Source of the DNA: Massilia varians
GTDB lineage: Bacteria > Pseudomonadota > Gammaproteobacteria > Burkholderiales > Burkholderiaceae_D
Length of the DNA: 64,000 nt
Assembly: GCF_027923905.1 (NCBI RefSeq)
Contig: NZ_AP026966.1
Coordinates: 3,597,001-3,661,000, forward strand
Reading direction: 5' to 3'
This document shows positions 41,183 through 49,656 of this stretch, piece after piece (the stretch's first letter is position 1; each line of letters begins with the position of its first letter). The position numbers were made by a program, and so were the translations under genes. The notes beneath the pieces were generated by a model. The model was not told the DNA's origin and did not search any database. It saw only the letters and a program-made list of their open reading frames with translations.

Positions 41183-41921
41183 GGCGGCTCCAGGTCCAGC
41201 GCTTGCCGCCGGCTTCGCGCACCAGGCGTGCCTGGCCGCCGTGCTGGAAACGCAGCAGCTCGAGCCCGCCGGGCATGCGCGCCGGCGCAGCGCCGGGTTG
41301 AATGCCCTGGGCATGCCAGCGCAGGCGCACCGTATCCGGGCCGGCGCCGGCCGGCACCATGGCCCAGGCAAAGGCGAAAGGCTGCTCGTCGCAATCCTCG
41401 AACTGGCGCAGGGCTTCGGGGAGCGCGGTGTCGCAGGCGACCAGCAGCACCATCGGGGCGCCGTCGGCAAGCTGGCCGCAGGCCTCGATGACCGCGTGTT
41501 CGATGGTGGAACTGCCGGCGGCCAAGGCCACGTGGTTGGCGCGGTCGCCGCGCGCGATCGAGAACAGGCCCGCGCTGGCGTTGTGCACGGCCAGGCCGAA
41601 GGCGGTCGGGGACAGCGGTTCGCCGCGGGCGAGGTCGCCGAGCAGTTCCACCGCGCGCGCCACTTCGCCGTGGCGCGAGCAGAACACGGTCGCTACGTCA
41701 CGCTGCTCGCCCAGGCATTCGTAGGCGACTTCGAGCGCCATGCGGCCGAGGAAGCCGGCGCGGCGCCGCAGCATGGCCGGCATCGCGCTCACTTTCGGTT
41801 CTTCGCCAGGCGCGAGGGTCCAGGGTTCGCGCGCCCACTCCGTCCAGCGCTGCGGGCTTGCCAGGCCGGGCGCCCAAGCGGCATGTCGCGCAATGGAAAA
41901 AACGACCTCTGACTCGAACAT
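41172..41921 (-). CDS. Chain-length-factor-like ketosynthase, first gene of the aryl polyene operon
   Basis: 249 residues, shorter than a full ketosynthase, with the N-terminal half of a thiolase fold (VATVFCSRHGEV, SPTAFGLAVHNASAGLFSIA). The active-site Cys of a condensing enzyme is not seen, so it should act as a partner to the full synthases. This matches ApeC-like proteins. It is the first gene, and a TATAAT on the minus strand lies 57 bases upstream. Confidence 0.82.
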   Translation of the reverse strand: MFESEVVFSIARHAAWAPGLASPQRWTEWAREPWTLAPGEEPKVSAMPAMLRRRAGFLGRMALEVAYECLGEQRDVATVFCSRHGEVARAVELLGDLARGEPLSPTAFGLAVHNASAGLFSIARGDRANHVALAAGSSTIEHAVIEACGQLADGAPMVLLVACDTALPEALRQFEDCDEQPFAFAWAMVPAGAGPDTVRLRWHAQGIQPGAAPARMPGGLELLRFQHGGQARLVREAGGKRWTWSRHEG

Positions 41922-42273
41922 GACTCGCTGTTGTGGAAGTGAAGCGCACTATCTTGCGCTCTAGGAAATTGAACGGAATTATAATCGGTCGCCTTGTTTT
42001 CGTAGGACCTGTCTTACAGATCTCAACCGATTTGCAACAGTCATCCGTACGGGACGGTGCCCGAAATCGAAGAGGCGGGATGATGCCACAAAGAGAGGCG
42101 CTGCATTCTCACGAATTGTCACTGCGACACGGAAAAGCGCCGGGTTTTCGAAGAGGTTTAACCGGCATGAGTATGTAGGCGCAGGACTACAAGGTTTGTC
42201 CTGCGGGAGCGCATCGCGGCGCCGCTGGTCCCGGCCTTGCACCGGGACCCGTGTGCTTCATTGACGAGGTGGC
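41922..42273. other. 352-base intergenic region before the aryl polyene operon
   Basis: No gene is supported here. It holds a candidate promoter for the aryl polyene operon near 41980, an octamer GTCCTACG on the minus strand at 42001-42008 and two palindromes. These are GCAGGAC/GTCCTGC (42181-42204) and GGTCCCGG/CCGGGACC (42227-42249). The palindromes are close to the end of the downstream thioesterase gene and may be its terminator. Confidence 0.6.
41978..41983 (-). promoter_or_regulatory. Candidate -10 box of the aryl polyene operon
   Basis: TATAAT on the minus strand, 57 bases before the first start codon. No good -35 hexamer is seen at 17 bases, so an activator may be needed. The octamer GTCCTACG overlaps that position. 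Confidence 0.5.
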
Positions 42274-42702
42274 TCAGTCAGCCGGCGGCAGCAGCGCCCG
42301 CAGGCGATCCGGCAGCGGCCGCGATTTCTCGGCCTTGAAATCGATCCACACCACCTTGGCGCCGCCTTCGGCATGCAGCGCCCCGGCCTGCCCGTCCGCG
42401 CCCACCAGGCGGATCTGGTGCGTGACCTCGATGCTCGAGCGGCCCGGCGGCCCGACATAGGTGCTGACTTCGATCTCGCCGGGATAGGTCAACTGCTTCA
42501 GGAAGCTGCAGTGGGCGTTGACGATGACCGGGCCTTCGGTCGATGCGGCCGGGTCGGGCAGCGCCCCGGCCTGCTCCAGCCAGGCGATGCGGGCCGACTC
42601 GATGTAGCGGAAATAGACGGTGTTGTTGACGTGACCCATCGCATCCATGTCGCCCCAGCGGATGGGGATCCTCATGGAATGCACGAACTGCTTCTTGCTC
42701 AT
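42274..42702 (-). CDS. Acyl-CoA thioesterase (YbgC/4HBT family)
   Basis: 142 residues, hotdog fold with RWGDMDAMGHVNNTVYFRYI containing the catalytic aspartate, and the usual GADGQAGALHAEGGAKVVWI. It hydrolyses an acyl-CoA. It precedes the aryl polyene operon on the same strand but is separated by 352 bases and is not counted as part of it. AGGAAG lies just before the ATG. Confidence 0.88.
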   Translation of the reverse strand: MSKKQFVHSMRIPIRWGDMDAMGHVNNTVYFRYIESARIAWLEQAGALPDPAASTEGPVIVNAHCSFLKQLTYPGEIEVSTYVGPPGRSSIEVTHQIRLVGADGQAGALHAEGGAKVVWIDFKAEKSRPLPDRLRALLPPAD

Positions 42703-42727
42703 TGCTTCCTTTGTTGCTTGTTCTAGA

Positions 42728-43504
42728 TTACTGCGCCGTCATGCCGTCGTCGGCCGTGATGACCGCGCCATTGATGAAATGGGCCTCGTCCGCCGCCAGC
42801 AGCAGCAGCAGGCCGTCGAGGTCTTCCGGCCGGCCGGTGCGCTTGCGGGGCAGCATGTCGATCAGCTTGCGGCCCTGCTCGGTGTCGAAGTAGTCCTCGT
42901 TCATTTCGGTCGAGATGTAGCCGGGGCAGATGGCGTTCACGTTGATGCCGTAGCGGCCCCACTCCACCGCCATCGCCTTGGTCATCTGCACCACGCCGGC
43001 CTTGCTCATGCAGTACACGCCGATCTGCGGCAGCACGCGCAGGCCCGCCACCGAGGCGATGTTGACGATGCGGTGCTGCTTGCGCGGATCGCCCTTGGCG
43101 CGCTGGATCATGCGCTTGGCGGTCTGCTGCGCCACGAAAAAGGCGCCGCGCAGGTTGGTGTCCATGATGTAGTTGTAGTCTTCTTCGGTGACGTCCAGCA
43201 GGCGCTGGGTGCTCGACACGCCCGAATTGTTGACCAGGATGTCGATCGGACCGGCCTCGGTCTCGGCGTGCGCGATGGCCGACTTGATGCTGGCCAGGTC
43301 GGTCACGTCCAGGCGCACCACGTGGGCGGCGCCGCCGTCGGCCTCGATCTCGGCGCGCAGCTCCTTGAGCCGCTCGACCCGGCGCGAGGCCAGCACCACC
43401 TGCGCCCCGGCGCCGGCCAGCGCCTTGGCGAAACGCGCGCCCAGGCCGCTCGACGCGCCGGTGACCATGGCGATTTTTCCTTCGTAATTGACTTCGATGC
43501 CCAC
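42728..43504 (-). CDS. SDR-family oxidoreductase
   Basis: 258 residues: cofactor loop TGASSGLGARFA, NNSGVSSTQ, NIASVAGL (Ser) and YCMSKAG (Tyr, Lys). The GTG start has GGGGAG 4 bases upstream. The substrate cannot be told. It lies 25 bases upstream of the thioesterase gene, so fatty-acyl or beta-oxidation related chemistry is likely. A 165-base gap separates it from the divergent ETF-QO gene. Confidence 0.85.
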   Translation of the reverse strand: MGIEVNYEGKIAMVTGASSGLGARFAKALAGAGAQVVLASRRVERLKELRAEIEADGGAAHVVRLDVTDLASIKSAIAHAETEAGPIDILVNNSGVSSTQRLLDVTEEDYNYIMDTNLRGAFFVAQQTAKRMIQRAKGDPRKQHRIVNIASVAGLRVLPQIGVYCMSKAGVVQMTKAMAVEWGRYGINVNAICPGYISTEMNEDYFDTEQGRKLIDMLPRKRTGRPEDLDGLLLLLAADEAHFINGAVITADDGMTAQ

Positions 43505-43669
43505 GCGGCTCCCCTTCCTTGTCCAATTGCGAAGTCACCATGATTACACAAATCATCAGTATTAGATTGCCGCATCTAATAATGTCCGTAAAATGGCGCC
43601 CAACGTTGCAATCGGCAGCAAAAAAGTGCACACTCGTGCTTAAATTTTCATTCTTATTAAAATAATCAT

Positions 43670-45346
43670 ATGACTGAGCCAACCAACATCCTCGAACAAT
43701 ACGGACCGCGTGAAGCCATGGAGTACGACGTGGTCATCGTCGGTGGCGGTCCTGCGGGCCTGTCGGCGGCGATCCGCCTCAAGCAGCTGGCGGCAGAAAA
43801 GGGACAAGAGGTCTCGGTCTGCGTGCTCGAGAAAGGCGGCGAGCTGGGCGCGCACATCCTGTCCGGCGCGGTGATGGACCCGATCGCCCTGAACGAACTG
43901 ATCCCCGACTGGAAGGAAAAGGGCGCGCCCCTGAACACTCCGGTCACCGAGGACCAGGTGCTGTTCCTGACCGAGAAGAAGGCGATCAAGACGCCCCACT
44001 TCATGGTCCCGAAGATGCTGACCAACCACGGCAACTACGTGATTTCGCTGGCCAACGTGACGCGCTGGCTGGGCCAGCAGGCGGAAAGCCTGGGCGTGGA
44101 GATCTTCCCGGGCTTCGCGGCCGCCGAAGTGCTGTACAACGAGGACGGCTCGGTCAAGGGTGTCGCCACCGGCAACATGGGCGTCAAGCGCGACGGCGAG
44201 CCGGGCGCGGACTTCCAGCTCGGCATGGAGCTGCACGCCAAGTACACCCTGTTCGCGGAAGGCTCGCGCGGCCACCTCGGCAAGGCGCTGATGGCCAAGT
44301 ATGACCTGAACAAGGGCAAGGACCCGCAGACCTACGGCATCGGCATCAAGGAGCTGTGGGAGATCGATCCCGCCAAGCACAAGCCGGGCCTGGTGATCCA
44401 CACCGCCGGCTGGCCGCTCGACAACGACACCTATGGCGGCTCCTTCCTGTACCACCTCGAGAACAACCAGGTCGCGGTCGGCTTCGTGGTGGGCCTGGCC
44501 TACCAGAACCCCTACCTGTCGCCCTACGAGGAATTCCAGCGTTACAAGACGCACCCGGCGATCCGTCACTACTTCGAAGGCGGCAAGCGCATCTCCTACG
44601 GCGCGCGCGCCATCACCGCCGGCGGCCTGCAATCCCTGCCGAAGACCGTGTTCCCGGGCGGCGCCCTGATCGGCTGCGATGCCGGCTTCCTGAACACCAG
44701 CCGCATCAAGGGCAGCCACGCCGCGATCAAGACCGGCATGCTGGCCGCGGAAAGCGCCTTCGCCGCGCTGGGCGAAGGCCGCCAGCACGACGAGCTGGCG
44801 TCCTACCCGGCGGCGTTCGAGAACAGCTGGCTGCACGAGGAACTGCACGTCGCGCGCAACTTCAAGCCGTGGATGAGCAAGGGCCTGTACCTCGGCACCA
44901 TCATGACCGGCATCGACCAGATGGTCTTCCGCGGCAAGGCGCCGTGGACCCTGCACCACCAGCACGCCGACCACGAATGCCTGAAACCGGCCTCGCAGTT
45001 CCAGCCGATCGTGTACCCGAAGCCGGACGGCAAGCTGACCTTTGACCGCCTGTCCTCGGTGTTCATCTCGAACACCAACCACGCCGAAGACCAGCCTGTC
45101 CACCTGACGCTGAAAAACCCGAACATCCCGGTCGACGTCAACCTGGCCAAGTATGCCGGGCCCGAACAGCGCTACTGCCCGGCCGGCGTGTACGAGTTCG
45201 TGAAGACCGACGAGGGCAAGGACCGCCTGCAGATCAACGCGCAGAACTGCGTGCATTGCAAGACCTGCGACATCAAGGACCCGACCCAGAACATCGTCTG
45301 GGTGACGCCGGAAGGCGGCGGCGGCCCGAACTACCCGAACATGTGA
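43670..45346 (+). CDS. Electron-transfer flavoprotein:ubiquinone oxidoreductase
   Basis: 558 residues, the usual length. The FAD site [20 protein letters not shown] is near the N-terminus. The C-terminal ferredoxin-like domain has RYCPAGVYE and [16 protein letters not shown], the cysteines of one 4Fe-4S cluster, ending with [18 protein letters not shown]. It passes electrons from acyl-CoA dehydrogenases through ETF to ubiquinone. An esterase gene follows after 5 bases. Confidence 0.95.
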   Translation: MTEPTNILEQYGPREAMEYDVVIVGGGPAGLSAAIRLKQLAAEKGQEVSVCVLEKGGELGAHILSGAVMDPIALNELIPDWKEKGAPLNTPVTEDQVLFLTEKKAIKTPHFMVPKMLTNHGNYVISLANVTRWLGQQAESLGVEIFPGFAAAEVLYNEDGSVKGVATGNMGVKRDGEPGADFQLGMELHAKYTLFAEGSRGHLGKALMAKYDLNKGKDPQTYGIGIKELWEIDPAKHKPGLVIHTAGWPLDNDTYGGSFLYHLENNQVAVGFVVGLAYQNPYLSPYEEFQRYKTHPAIRHYFEGGKRISYGARAITAGGLQSLPKTVFPGGALIGCDAGFLNTSRIKGSHAAIKTGMLAAESAFAALGEGRQHDELASYPAAFENSWLHEELHVARNFKPWMSKGLYLGTIMTGIDQMVFRGKAPWTLHHQHADHECLKPASQFQPIVYPKPDGKLTFDRLSSVFISNTNHAEDQPVHLTLKNPNIPVDVNLAKYAGPEQRYCPAGVYEFVKTDEGKDRLQINAQNCVHCKTCDIKDPTQNIVWVTPEGGGGPNYPNM

Positions 45347-45351
45347 TCGGG

Positions 45352-46305
45352 ATGCGGACCACGACCGCGCGGCTGCGCGCCGCCGCCCTGGCCTGCGCGC
45401 TGGCCCTCCCCCTGGCCGCGCAAGCGGCCGACGCAGGCGTGAAGAGCGCCGCCCTGCTCGACCATGGCTGGTGGATCGACGCCGACATTACCTACCTGAC
45501 GGCGAGCGGCCAGGGCCTCAAGCTCGACGTCTACCTGCCGACCAAGAAGAGCGACAAGCCGCTGCCCGTGGTGATGTACTTCCACGGCGGCGGCTGGGTG
45601 GCCGGCCGGCGCGAGGGCGCGGCGCTGTCCGCCATGCCCTACATGGAGATGGGCTTCGCCTTCGTGAACGTCAGCTACCGGCTGGCGAAGGTGGCGCCGG
45701 CCCCGGCCGCGGTGGAGGATACGCTGTGCGCGCTGCAGTGGGTCGGGCGCAATGCGAAGAAGTACAACTTCGACCTGTCGAAGGTGGTGACCACGGGCGA
45801 CTCGGCGGGCGGCCACCTGGCCCTTGCCACGGCCATGATCCCGGCCGATTCGCCGCTCACGCGCCAGTGCGCGGCCAACGAGCCTAGCTGGAGCGGACCG
45901 TATCGGAACGCGGCGCCCAAGGTGGCGGCGGTCGTCAACTGGTACGGCATCACCGACGTCGCCGACATGCTGCAAGGCCCGAATGTGCGTTCGTACGCGG
46001 TGGCCTGGTTCGGCAGCATGCCGGATCCCGAACGCCAGGCGCTGGCGCGTGCGGTGTCGCCGCTGAGCCATGTGCACGCGGGCGGACCGGCCGTGTTCAC
46101 CATCCATGGCGACGCCGATCCGCTGGTGCCCTACGCACACGGCGTGCGGCTGAAGGAGGCGCTCGACAAGGCAGGCGTGCGCAACGTCCTGCACACGATC
46201 AAGGGCGGCGGCCACGGCGGTTTCACGGCCGAGCAGCACGTCGGGGCGTATGGGGCGGCGCATGCCTTCCTGCGCGAACTCGGGATCGCGCCGGCGCTGC
46301 CTTGA
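45352..46305 (+). CDS. Secreted esterase (BD-FAE/Hsl-like alpha/beta hydrolase)
   Basis: 317 residues. Signal peptide (AALACALALPLAAQAA). The oxyanion HGGGWVAG, nucleophile GDSAGGHL, acid in IHGDADPLVPY and catalytic histidine in GGGHGGF are clear. It hydrolyses an ester in the periplasm or outside. The 5-base spacing to ETF-QO suggests one transcript, although the functions do not obviously match. Confidence 0.87.
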   Translation: MRTTTARLRAAALACALALPLAAQAADAGVKSAALLDHGWWIDADITYLTASGQGLKLDVYLPTKKSDKPLPVVMYFHGGGWVAGRREGAALSAMPYMEMGFAFVNVSYRLAKVAPAPAAVEDTLCALQWVGRNAKKYNFDLSKVVTTGDSAGGHLALATAMIPADSPLTRQCAANEPSWSGPYRNAAPKVAAVVNWYGITDVADMLQGPNVRSYAVAWFGSMPDPERQALARAVSPLSHVHAGGPAVFTIHGDADPLVPYAHGVRLKEALDKAGVRNVLHTIKGGGHGGFTAEQHVGAYGAAHAFLRELGIAPALP

Positions 46306-46371
46306 CGCGCCGCTTCTGCGGCAATCGGCCTAAGATGTGGTTTCCACCACACTTGATGCAAGGAGGCCACC

Positions 46372-46548
46372 ATGCCTGAAAACAAGGATACTGGGGACAG
46401 GAGCCTGAGCGACGTCCAGCTCGACGACTTCGACGTGAACCGCCAGCGCGAACGGCTGGAGCGCAGCCGGCCGGGCAATCTGCAATCGGACCGGCAACAG
46501 GGTTCGCAGCAGTCCGGCGAGCAAGCGCAGCCGCAGGACAAGCGCTAG
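46372..46548 (+). CDS. Small disordered protein 1 (58 residues)
   Basis: A short hydrophilic protein starting MPENKDTGDRSLSDVQLDDF and ending with a Gln/Ser-rich tail and DKR. A perfect AAGGAGG stands 5 bases before the ATG. No fold is expected. It shares Q/S/G-rich composition and the QxQDKR-type ending with the two genes that follow, so the three form a small paralogous family. TAAGAT 41 bases upstream may be a -10 box. Confidence 0.7.
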   Translation: MPENKDTGDRSLSDVQLDDFDVNRQRERLERSRPGNLQSDRQQGSQQSGEQAQPQDKR

Positions 46549-46587
46549 CCCCCCCCCTCTTCTTTTACTGCTGACTTTGTACGGGCC

Positions 46588-46644
46588 GTCCTACGACGGC
46601 GCGTGCCCGATTCCGATTGTCTCGTCCTGCGAGGGGGCTATCAT
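46588..46644 (+). promoter_or_regulatory. Duplicated promoter, copy 1
   Basis: GTCCTACG, TCCGATTG (starting at 46612) and a -35/-10 pair TTGTCT (46617-46622) and TATCAT (46639-46644) with a 16-base spacer. All spacings equal those of the copy before the next gene. The start codon is 32 bases beyond the -10 box. Confidence 0.55.
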
Positions 46645-46676
46645 GAGCCCATCGACACTCAAACAAGGAGACTGGT

Positions 46677-47111
46677 ATGGGTGAAAACAAAGGACATGGC
46701 GTCAAAGGGCCGCGCCACGACGATGACGTGGACGAGCTCAGCATGAATACCGCGAGCGGCAAACCCGCCCAGGGCGGCCAGCAACAGTCCGGCAACATGC
46801 AATCGGGACAGCAGCAAGGCAGTATGCAATCCGGGCAGCAGCAAGGTAGTCGGCAGGGCCAGCAGGGCGGCAGCCAGCAATCGGGACAGCAGCAGCAAGG
46901 TAGTCAGCAATCGGGGCAGCAACAGGGAGGAAGCCGACAGGTTTCCCGCCAGTCGGGCCAGCAGGGCAGTCGGCAAAGCGGAGGGCAGCATGCCTCCGGC
47001 GGTACGCCGGCACTCGATGACCTGGGTACGCGCCAGGGTGAATCCGCCAAGGATGCATCGCAGGCGTGGAGCCAGGACGATAGCGCCGACCAGCAACGCG
47101 GCAATCGCTGA
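46677..47111 (+). CDS. Gln/Gly/Ser-rich disordered protein 2
   Basis: 144 residues. A basic/acidic N-terminus (MGENKGHGVKGPRHDDDVDE) leads into a long run of degenerate QQQSGxQ-type repeats (about 35-100). A C-terminal block GGQHASGGTPALDDLG is also present in the next gene. AAGGAG precedes the ATG. Low-complexity hydrophilic proteins like this often act in desiccation or stress protection; that is inference. Confidence 0.7.
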   Translation: MGENKGHGVKGPRHDDDVDELSMNTASGKPAQGGQQQSGNMQSGQQQGSMQSGQQQGSRQGQQGGSQQSGQQQQGSQQSGQQQGGSRQVSRQSGQQGSRQSGGQHASGGTPALDDLGTRQGESAKDASQAWSQDDSADQQRGNR

Positions 47112-47141
47112 GCACGGGCGCCCCTGACCTCGCAGTACCAC

Positions 47142-47172
47142 GCGCACCGGCAGGCCAGGCTTGCCGGTGCGC
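47142..47172. terminator. Stem-loop after protein 2
   Basis: Perfect 11-bp stem GCGCACCGGCA / TGCCGGTGCGC with a 9-base loop. No T run, so terminator or RNA-stabilising hairpin. Confidence 0.5.
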
Positions 47173-47221
47173 GTTCGCGTTCACGCTCCCTTTCTTGCTT
47201 GCCGGTTAGAGCGTCCGAACG

Positions 47222-47278
47222 GTCCTACGCCCCTTCCTCCCGTACTCCGATTGCCGACGTCAACAGGAGGACTAAGAT
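47222..47278 (+). promoter_or_regulatory. Duplicated promoter, copy 2
   Basis: GTCCTACG at 47222-47229, TCCGATTG (starting at 47246), TTGCCG (47251-47256) and TAAGAT (47273-47278), at the same spacings as copy 1. The start codon of protein 3 is 33 bases downstream. Confidence 0.55.
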
Positions 47279-47311
47279 GGTGGCTCGACAATCTTCGATG
47301 AGGAGACGATC

Positions 47312-47635
47312 ATGAACCAGCAGCAAAACCAGAAGCAGTCGCAAGCGGACAACTCGCAAACGGACCCGAGCAAGGACCTGGTGTCGGCCGCCGGCCAGGG
47401 CCAGCGCGAGGGCAACCAGCAGTCGGGTGGTCAGCAGTCGGGAAGCAAGCAGTCCGGCCAGCAGCAAGGCAGCCAACAGTCGGGCCAGCAGCGTGGCAAC
47501 CAGCAGCAAGGCGGCCAGCATGCTTCCGGCGGGACGCCGGCATTGGATGACCTGGGCGGTCAACGCCAGGGTGAAAGCGCCCAGCAGGCTGCCGACGCCT
47601 TCCAGCAGCAGGACCAGCAGCGCGACAAGCGCTGA
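47312..47635 (+). CDS. Gln/Gly/Ser-rich disordered protein 3
   Basis: 107 residues. Begins MNQQQNQKQSQADNSQTDPS, has a run of QSGxQ repeats and ends with GGQHASGGTPALDDLGG, then QGESAQQAADAFQQQDQ and RDKR. It is a paralogue of protein 2 by the shared C-terminal block and promoter. The region between proteins 2 and 3 (47112-47311) holds the stem-loop and this promoter only. Confidence 0.7.
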   Translation: MNQQQNQKQSQADNSQTDPSKDLVSAAGQGQREGNQQSGGQQSGSKQSGQQQGSQQSGQQRGNQQQGGQHASGGTPALDDLGGQRQGESAQQAADAFQQQDQQRDKR

Positions 47636-47665
47636 GTGTCCCCGCTCCCGCGTGCCGGCCCTTGG

Positions 47666-48328
47666 TCAGCGCGCGGCGTGCGCGCGGTTCAGGCGCCGCT
47701 CGGCGCGGCGCTGGATCGCTTCGAAGGACAGGCTCAAGGCCCAGTAGATGCAGGCTGCCGCGAGGTACAGCGGCAGCGGCTGGAAACTCACCGCGATCAC
47801 TTCCTTGGTCGCCAGCATCAGCTCGGTCACCGTGATTACCGATACCAGCGAGGTATCCTTGATCAAGCTGATGAGCGTGTTGCTCATCGAGGGCACCGCG
47901 ATGCGCAGCGCCTGCGGCATGACGATGTGGTGCAGGGTCTGCCAGTAGCCCAGCCCGAGGCTGAAACTGGCGCGCCACTGCCCAACGCTCACGGCGCGGA
48001 TCGCCCCGCGCAGGCTCTCGGACAGGTAGGCGCCCGCGTTCAGCGACAGCGCCAGCACGCCTGCCGTCACCGGCGCGAACTCGATGCCGATGCTCGGCAA
48101 TCCATAGTAGATGACGAAGATCTGCACCAGGAGCGGCGTACCGCGCATCAGGCTTACGTACAGGCTGGCCGGCAGGCGCACGGCGGCCCAGGGAGCGATG
48201 CGCATCAGCGCCACCGGCAGGCCGATCGCCAGGCCGCCGATCATCGAGGCCACCGCGAACAGCAGGGTATAGCCGGCGCCCGTCAACAGGGTCGGCGCCG
48301 CTTCGCGCAGCAGCGCGATCAGGTCCAC
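47666..48328 (-). CDS. Amino-acid ABC transporter permease (HisM/GlnP type)
   Basis: 220 residues with about five membrane helices and the EAA-type loop (AYLSESLRGAIRAVSVGQWRA). LMRGTPLLVQIFVIYYG is the family's first conserved segment. It forms the membrane pore for polar amino acids. Start is a GTG with a weak ribosome site. The gene is 10 bases after the binding-protein gene. No ATPase gene is adjacent on either side. Confidence 0.88.
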   Translation of the reverse strand: MDLIALLREAAPTLLTGAGYTLLFAVASMIGGLAIGLPVALMRIAPWAAVRLPASLYVSLMRGTPLLVQIFVIYYGLPSIGIEFAPVTAGVLALSLNAGAYLSESLRGAIRAVSVGQWRASFSLGLGYWQTLHHIVMPQALRIAVPSMSNTLISLIKDTSLVSVITVTELMLATKEVIAVSFQPLPLYLAAACIYWALSLSFEAIQRRAERRLNRAHAAR

Positions 48329-48338
48329 GTGGCGGCCT

Positions 48339-49148
48339 TTATTGGGCCGGGCGGCTGGCGTCGGTGCCGAACCACTTGAGCGACAACGCCTTCAGGCTTC
48401 CGTCCGCGGCCGCGTCCACCAGGACCTTGTCGAGCGCCGCCTTGAATTGCGGATTGCCCTTGCGGAAAGGGATGCCCATGCGCTCGGGTGCGCCGACGCG
48501 GGCGCCGGCCTTGATCGGCAGCTGCGAATGCTTCAGCAGATAGGCGACCATCAGGCTGTCGTTGAGCGCCGCATCGATGCGGCCGAAGGCCAGGTCCTGC
48601 AGGTTCTCGGGCGCCGCCGGGTAGCTCTTGACCTCGATGCCCGGCACCGCCTTGGCCTGCTGCTCGAACACGCTGCCCTGCCCCACGCCGACCTTCTTGC
48701 CCTTCAGGTCGTTCAGGCTGGTGTAGCTGGCGCGGTCGTTCTTGCGCACGATGAGCTGCGGGAAGGAATACGTGTACGGGCGCGAGAAATCGAAGGCCTG
48801 CTCGCGCCTGGGCGTGATGCCGACCTGGCTGACGATCACGTCGTACTTGCCGGCGGCCAGGCCGGCGAGGATCGCGGCCCATTCGGTGGTGACGAATTCG
48901 GGCTTGAGGCCCAGCTTGGCCGCCACCAGGCGCGCGACGTCGACGTCGTAGCCGGACAACTGGCCGGTCTTCGGGTCCTTGAAGTTGAAGGGCGGATAGG
49001 TGCCTTCCATCGCGATGCGCAGGGTGCCGCGCGCCTTCGCGTCCGCGAGCAGGTCGGCCGCCCGTGCCGGCGCCAGGGCCGCCAGGGAGGCGGCGAGCGC
49101 CAGGCCAAGTACGGCACGGCGTGCCACGGTGGTCGAATGCTTGCCCAT
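48339..49148 (-). CDS. Periplasmic amino-acid-binding protein
   Basis: 269 residues. Signal peptide with a possible twin-arginine-like start (VARRAVLGLALAASL). The SBP_bac_3 pattern is GTLRIAMEGTYPPFNFKDP, GYDVDVARLVAAKLG, DVIVSQVGITPRREQAFDFS and GKKVGVGQGSVFEQQ. It resembles cystine/glutamine binding proteins. ATG 49148 has GGAGA 8 bases upstream; an in-frame TTG just before is not used. Confidence 0.9.
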   Translation of the reverse strand: MGKHSTTVARRAVLGLALAASLAALAPARAADLLADAKARGTLRIAMEGTYPPFNFKDPKTGQLSGYDVDVARLVAAKLGLKPEFVTTEWAAILAGLAAGKYDVIVSQVGITPRREQAFDFSRPYTYSFPQLIVRKNDRASYTSLNDLKGKKVGVGQGSVFEQQAKAVPGIEVKSYPAAPENLQDLAFGRIDAALNDSLMVAYLLKHSQLPIKAGARVGAPERMGIPFRKGNPQFKAALDKVLVDAAADGSLKALSLKWFGTDASRPAQ

Positions 49149-49221
49149 CAAATCGTCTCCATGCCTAGTCGAGCTGACTTTATAACCGAAAGCCGTGCCG
49201 GCGGGAAGCGTCGTGGCGCCG

Positions 49222-49626
49222 TCAGAAGCGGCGGGCGCGCGCCCCGAAGGGGTGGCCGACCACCAGGGTGGTGTTCAAGACCAGCGTGGACAGGCCGAGG
49301 ATCAGCTGCACCAGCCTGTCGTCCGGGAGCACCCAGACCTGCCCGCGCGGCCGCTCGGCGCCGGTGGCCGCCATGATCAGGGGCGCGATCCAGTCGGCCT
49401 CCGCTTCGACGTCGAGGATCACCGCGTCGCCGGTGGTCTGCATGTAGACGTTGCCGCCTTCGGCCAGCGTGAAGCAGATGCCGACGCCGGTCTCGGTCGG
49501 CTTGACCAGCTCCTGCAGGGCGCGGTTGTGCTCGTCGATCCAGAGCTCGACGTCCTGCGGGGTTTCAAGTAGCGTCCAGGGACGGGGTCGGAAGCGCGGC
49601 TGTGGGGTATCGGGTGGCAGGTTCAT
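49222..49626 (-). CDS. Hypothetical protein
   Basis: 134 residues, proline-rich at the start (LPPDTPQPRFRPRPW) and then a mixed fold without signal peptide. One moderately hydrophobic stretch (about 106-124, LVQLILGLSTLVLNTTLVV) could be buried. No family recognised. It lies between the ABC genes and a methyltransferase gene, all on the minus strand with gaps of 30-73 bases. Confidence 0.55.
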   Translation of the reverse strand: MNLPPDTPQPRFRPRPWTLLETPQDVELWIDEHNRALQELVKPTETGVGICFTLAEGGNVYMQTTGDAVILDVEAEADWIAPLIMAATGAERPRGQVWVLPDDRLVQLILGLSTLVLNTTLVVGHPFGARARRF

Positions 49627-49656
49627 GATGCGGACAAAAGCGGAACGACCCGTATT

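Noticed and set aside
42181..42249. Two palindromes in the gap before the aryl polyene operon as possible riboswitch or regulatory RNA
   Set aside because: Short, simple stems without conserved elements; most likely a terminator for the thioesterase gene.
46790..46960. Repeated CAGCAGCAAGG-like units resembling a short repeat array
   Set aside because: The units are in frame within a Gln/Ser/Gly-rich gene and have no regular spacers, so this is not CRISPR.
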